Source: Agapetus fuscipes
Lineage: Eukaryota > Arthropoda > Insecta > Trichoptera > Glossosomatidae
Assembly: GCA_951799405.1 (NCBI GenBank)
Contig: OX637333.1
Span: forward strand, 17,421,960 to 17,485,959
Direction: 5' to 3'
DNA length: 64,000 bases
Shown: positions 63,793-64,000 of the stretch, piece by piece
How the letters are laid out: each line of letters starts with the position of its first letter
Numbering within the stretch: the first letter of the stretch is position 1
The notes under the pieces: generated by a model
Database searches by the model: none
Told to the model about the DNA's origin: nothing
What the model saw: the letters and a program-made list of their open reading frames with translations, nothing else
Position numbers and translations under genes: made by a program

Positions 63793-64000
63793 TAAAATAA
63801 ATTGCACAGACTCTGCACTCGACTTTCTTGCAAAAATTAACCCACTATATGACGTATGTAAAGCTATAATCATCTACCAGCTTATGCAGTTTCAATGAAA
63901 ATATAATATATCGATAATAAATCAATTTTATTCCACCGCGGTGTGTACCTGCATACTCGTACAATATGGAAATAGCCATATAAATTCTTAAGTGAATAAA
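63793..64000 (-). repeat. ~210 bp interspersed repeat, copy 2, inverted
   Basis: Reverse complement of the block at 3428-3640 with only a few differences (GTATGCAGGTACACACCGCG versus GTATGCAGATACACACCGCG). It runs to the window edge. Confidence 0.8.

Overview
This is a eukaryotic nuclear genome window, most likely from an insect and probably a lepidopteran. The DNA is A+T-rich, host exons are short and separated by multi-kilobase introns, and almost everything else is transposable-element sequence. The element set is RTE, Jockey and CR1/L2 LINEs, tRNA-derived SINEs, a Ty3/gypsy element, and hAT, piggyBac-like and Harbinger-like DNA elements. The species assignment is an inference from that mix. 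I saw no prokaryotic gene, CRISPR array or rRNA.

Host genes. (1) A plus-strand C2H2 zinc-finger gene has four phase-compatible exons at 5841-5993 (helix-turn-helix-like), 13447-13515 (linker), 13752-13994 (three fingers) and 21981-22413 (five fingers and stop). Introns of about 7.5 and 8.0 kb are packed with repeats. (2) A minus-strand gene of unknown function has exons at 54758-54636, 54324-54231 and about 51265-50870 (coiled coil). All junctions keep frame. Both genes probably extend beyond what I could recognise.

Elements by region. 1-5.6 kb: a 3.8 kb inverted-repeat element with a nested RTE piece, then CR1-like endonuclease and Penelope-like remnants. 6-10.8 kb: a composite SINE, a long RTE-A LINE (minus) and a CR1/L2 fragment. 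11.4-15.9 kb: a 300 bp palindrome, RTE-B fragment and SINEs. 17.8-19.7 kb: a 5'-truncated Jockey LINE with intact reverse transcriptase and poly(A). 22.9-29.7 kb: several MITEs and an 18 bp minisatellite. 29.9-35.0 kb: a complete Ty3/gypsy retrotransposon (minus) with 260 bp LTRs that look identical and a 5 bp target duplication. 36-41.5 kb: a nest of an 890 bp MITE family, a hAT transposon with one frameshift, and a solo LTR inside an RTE fragment. 42.4-48.3 kb: an RTE-B LINE split by a 2.3 kb hAT-like element and by a SINE. 48-56 kb: SINE-rich DNA and the second host gene. 55.9-57.5 kb: a nearly intact RTE-B copy. 57.9-63.8 kb: two ~700 bp palindromes, a 1.56 kb piggyBac-like element with TTAA duplications, and a large inverted-repeat structure.

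The dominant repeat, here called SINE1 (~245 bp), occurs about 28 times in both orientations. It has a constant 5' end (TTCCTTGACTTATAGG), a (TTAGAT)n-type tail and, where checked, short target duplications. It also sits at the same position downstream of two RTE-B open reading frames, which suggests an RTE/SINE partnership. A tRNA-derived family (SINE-A) shares its 3' tail with the CR1/L2 fragment, suggesting a second LINE/SINE pair. Nothing is clearly a new molecular system. The most informative features are the layered insertions, the long hairpins, the composite SINE and the two LINE/SINE tail relationships.
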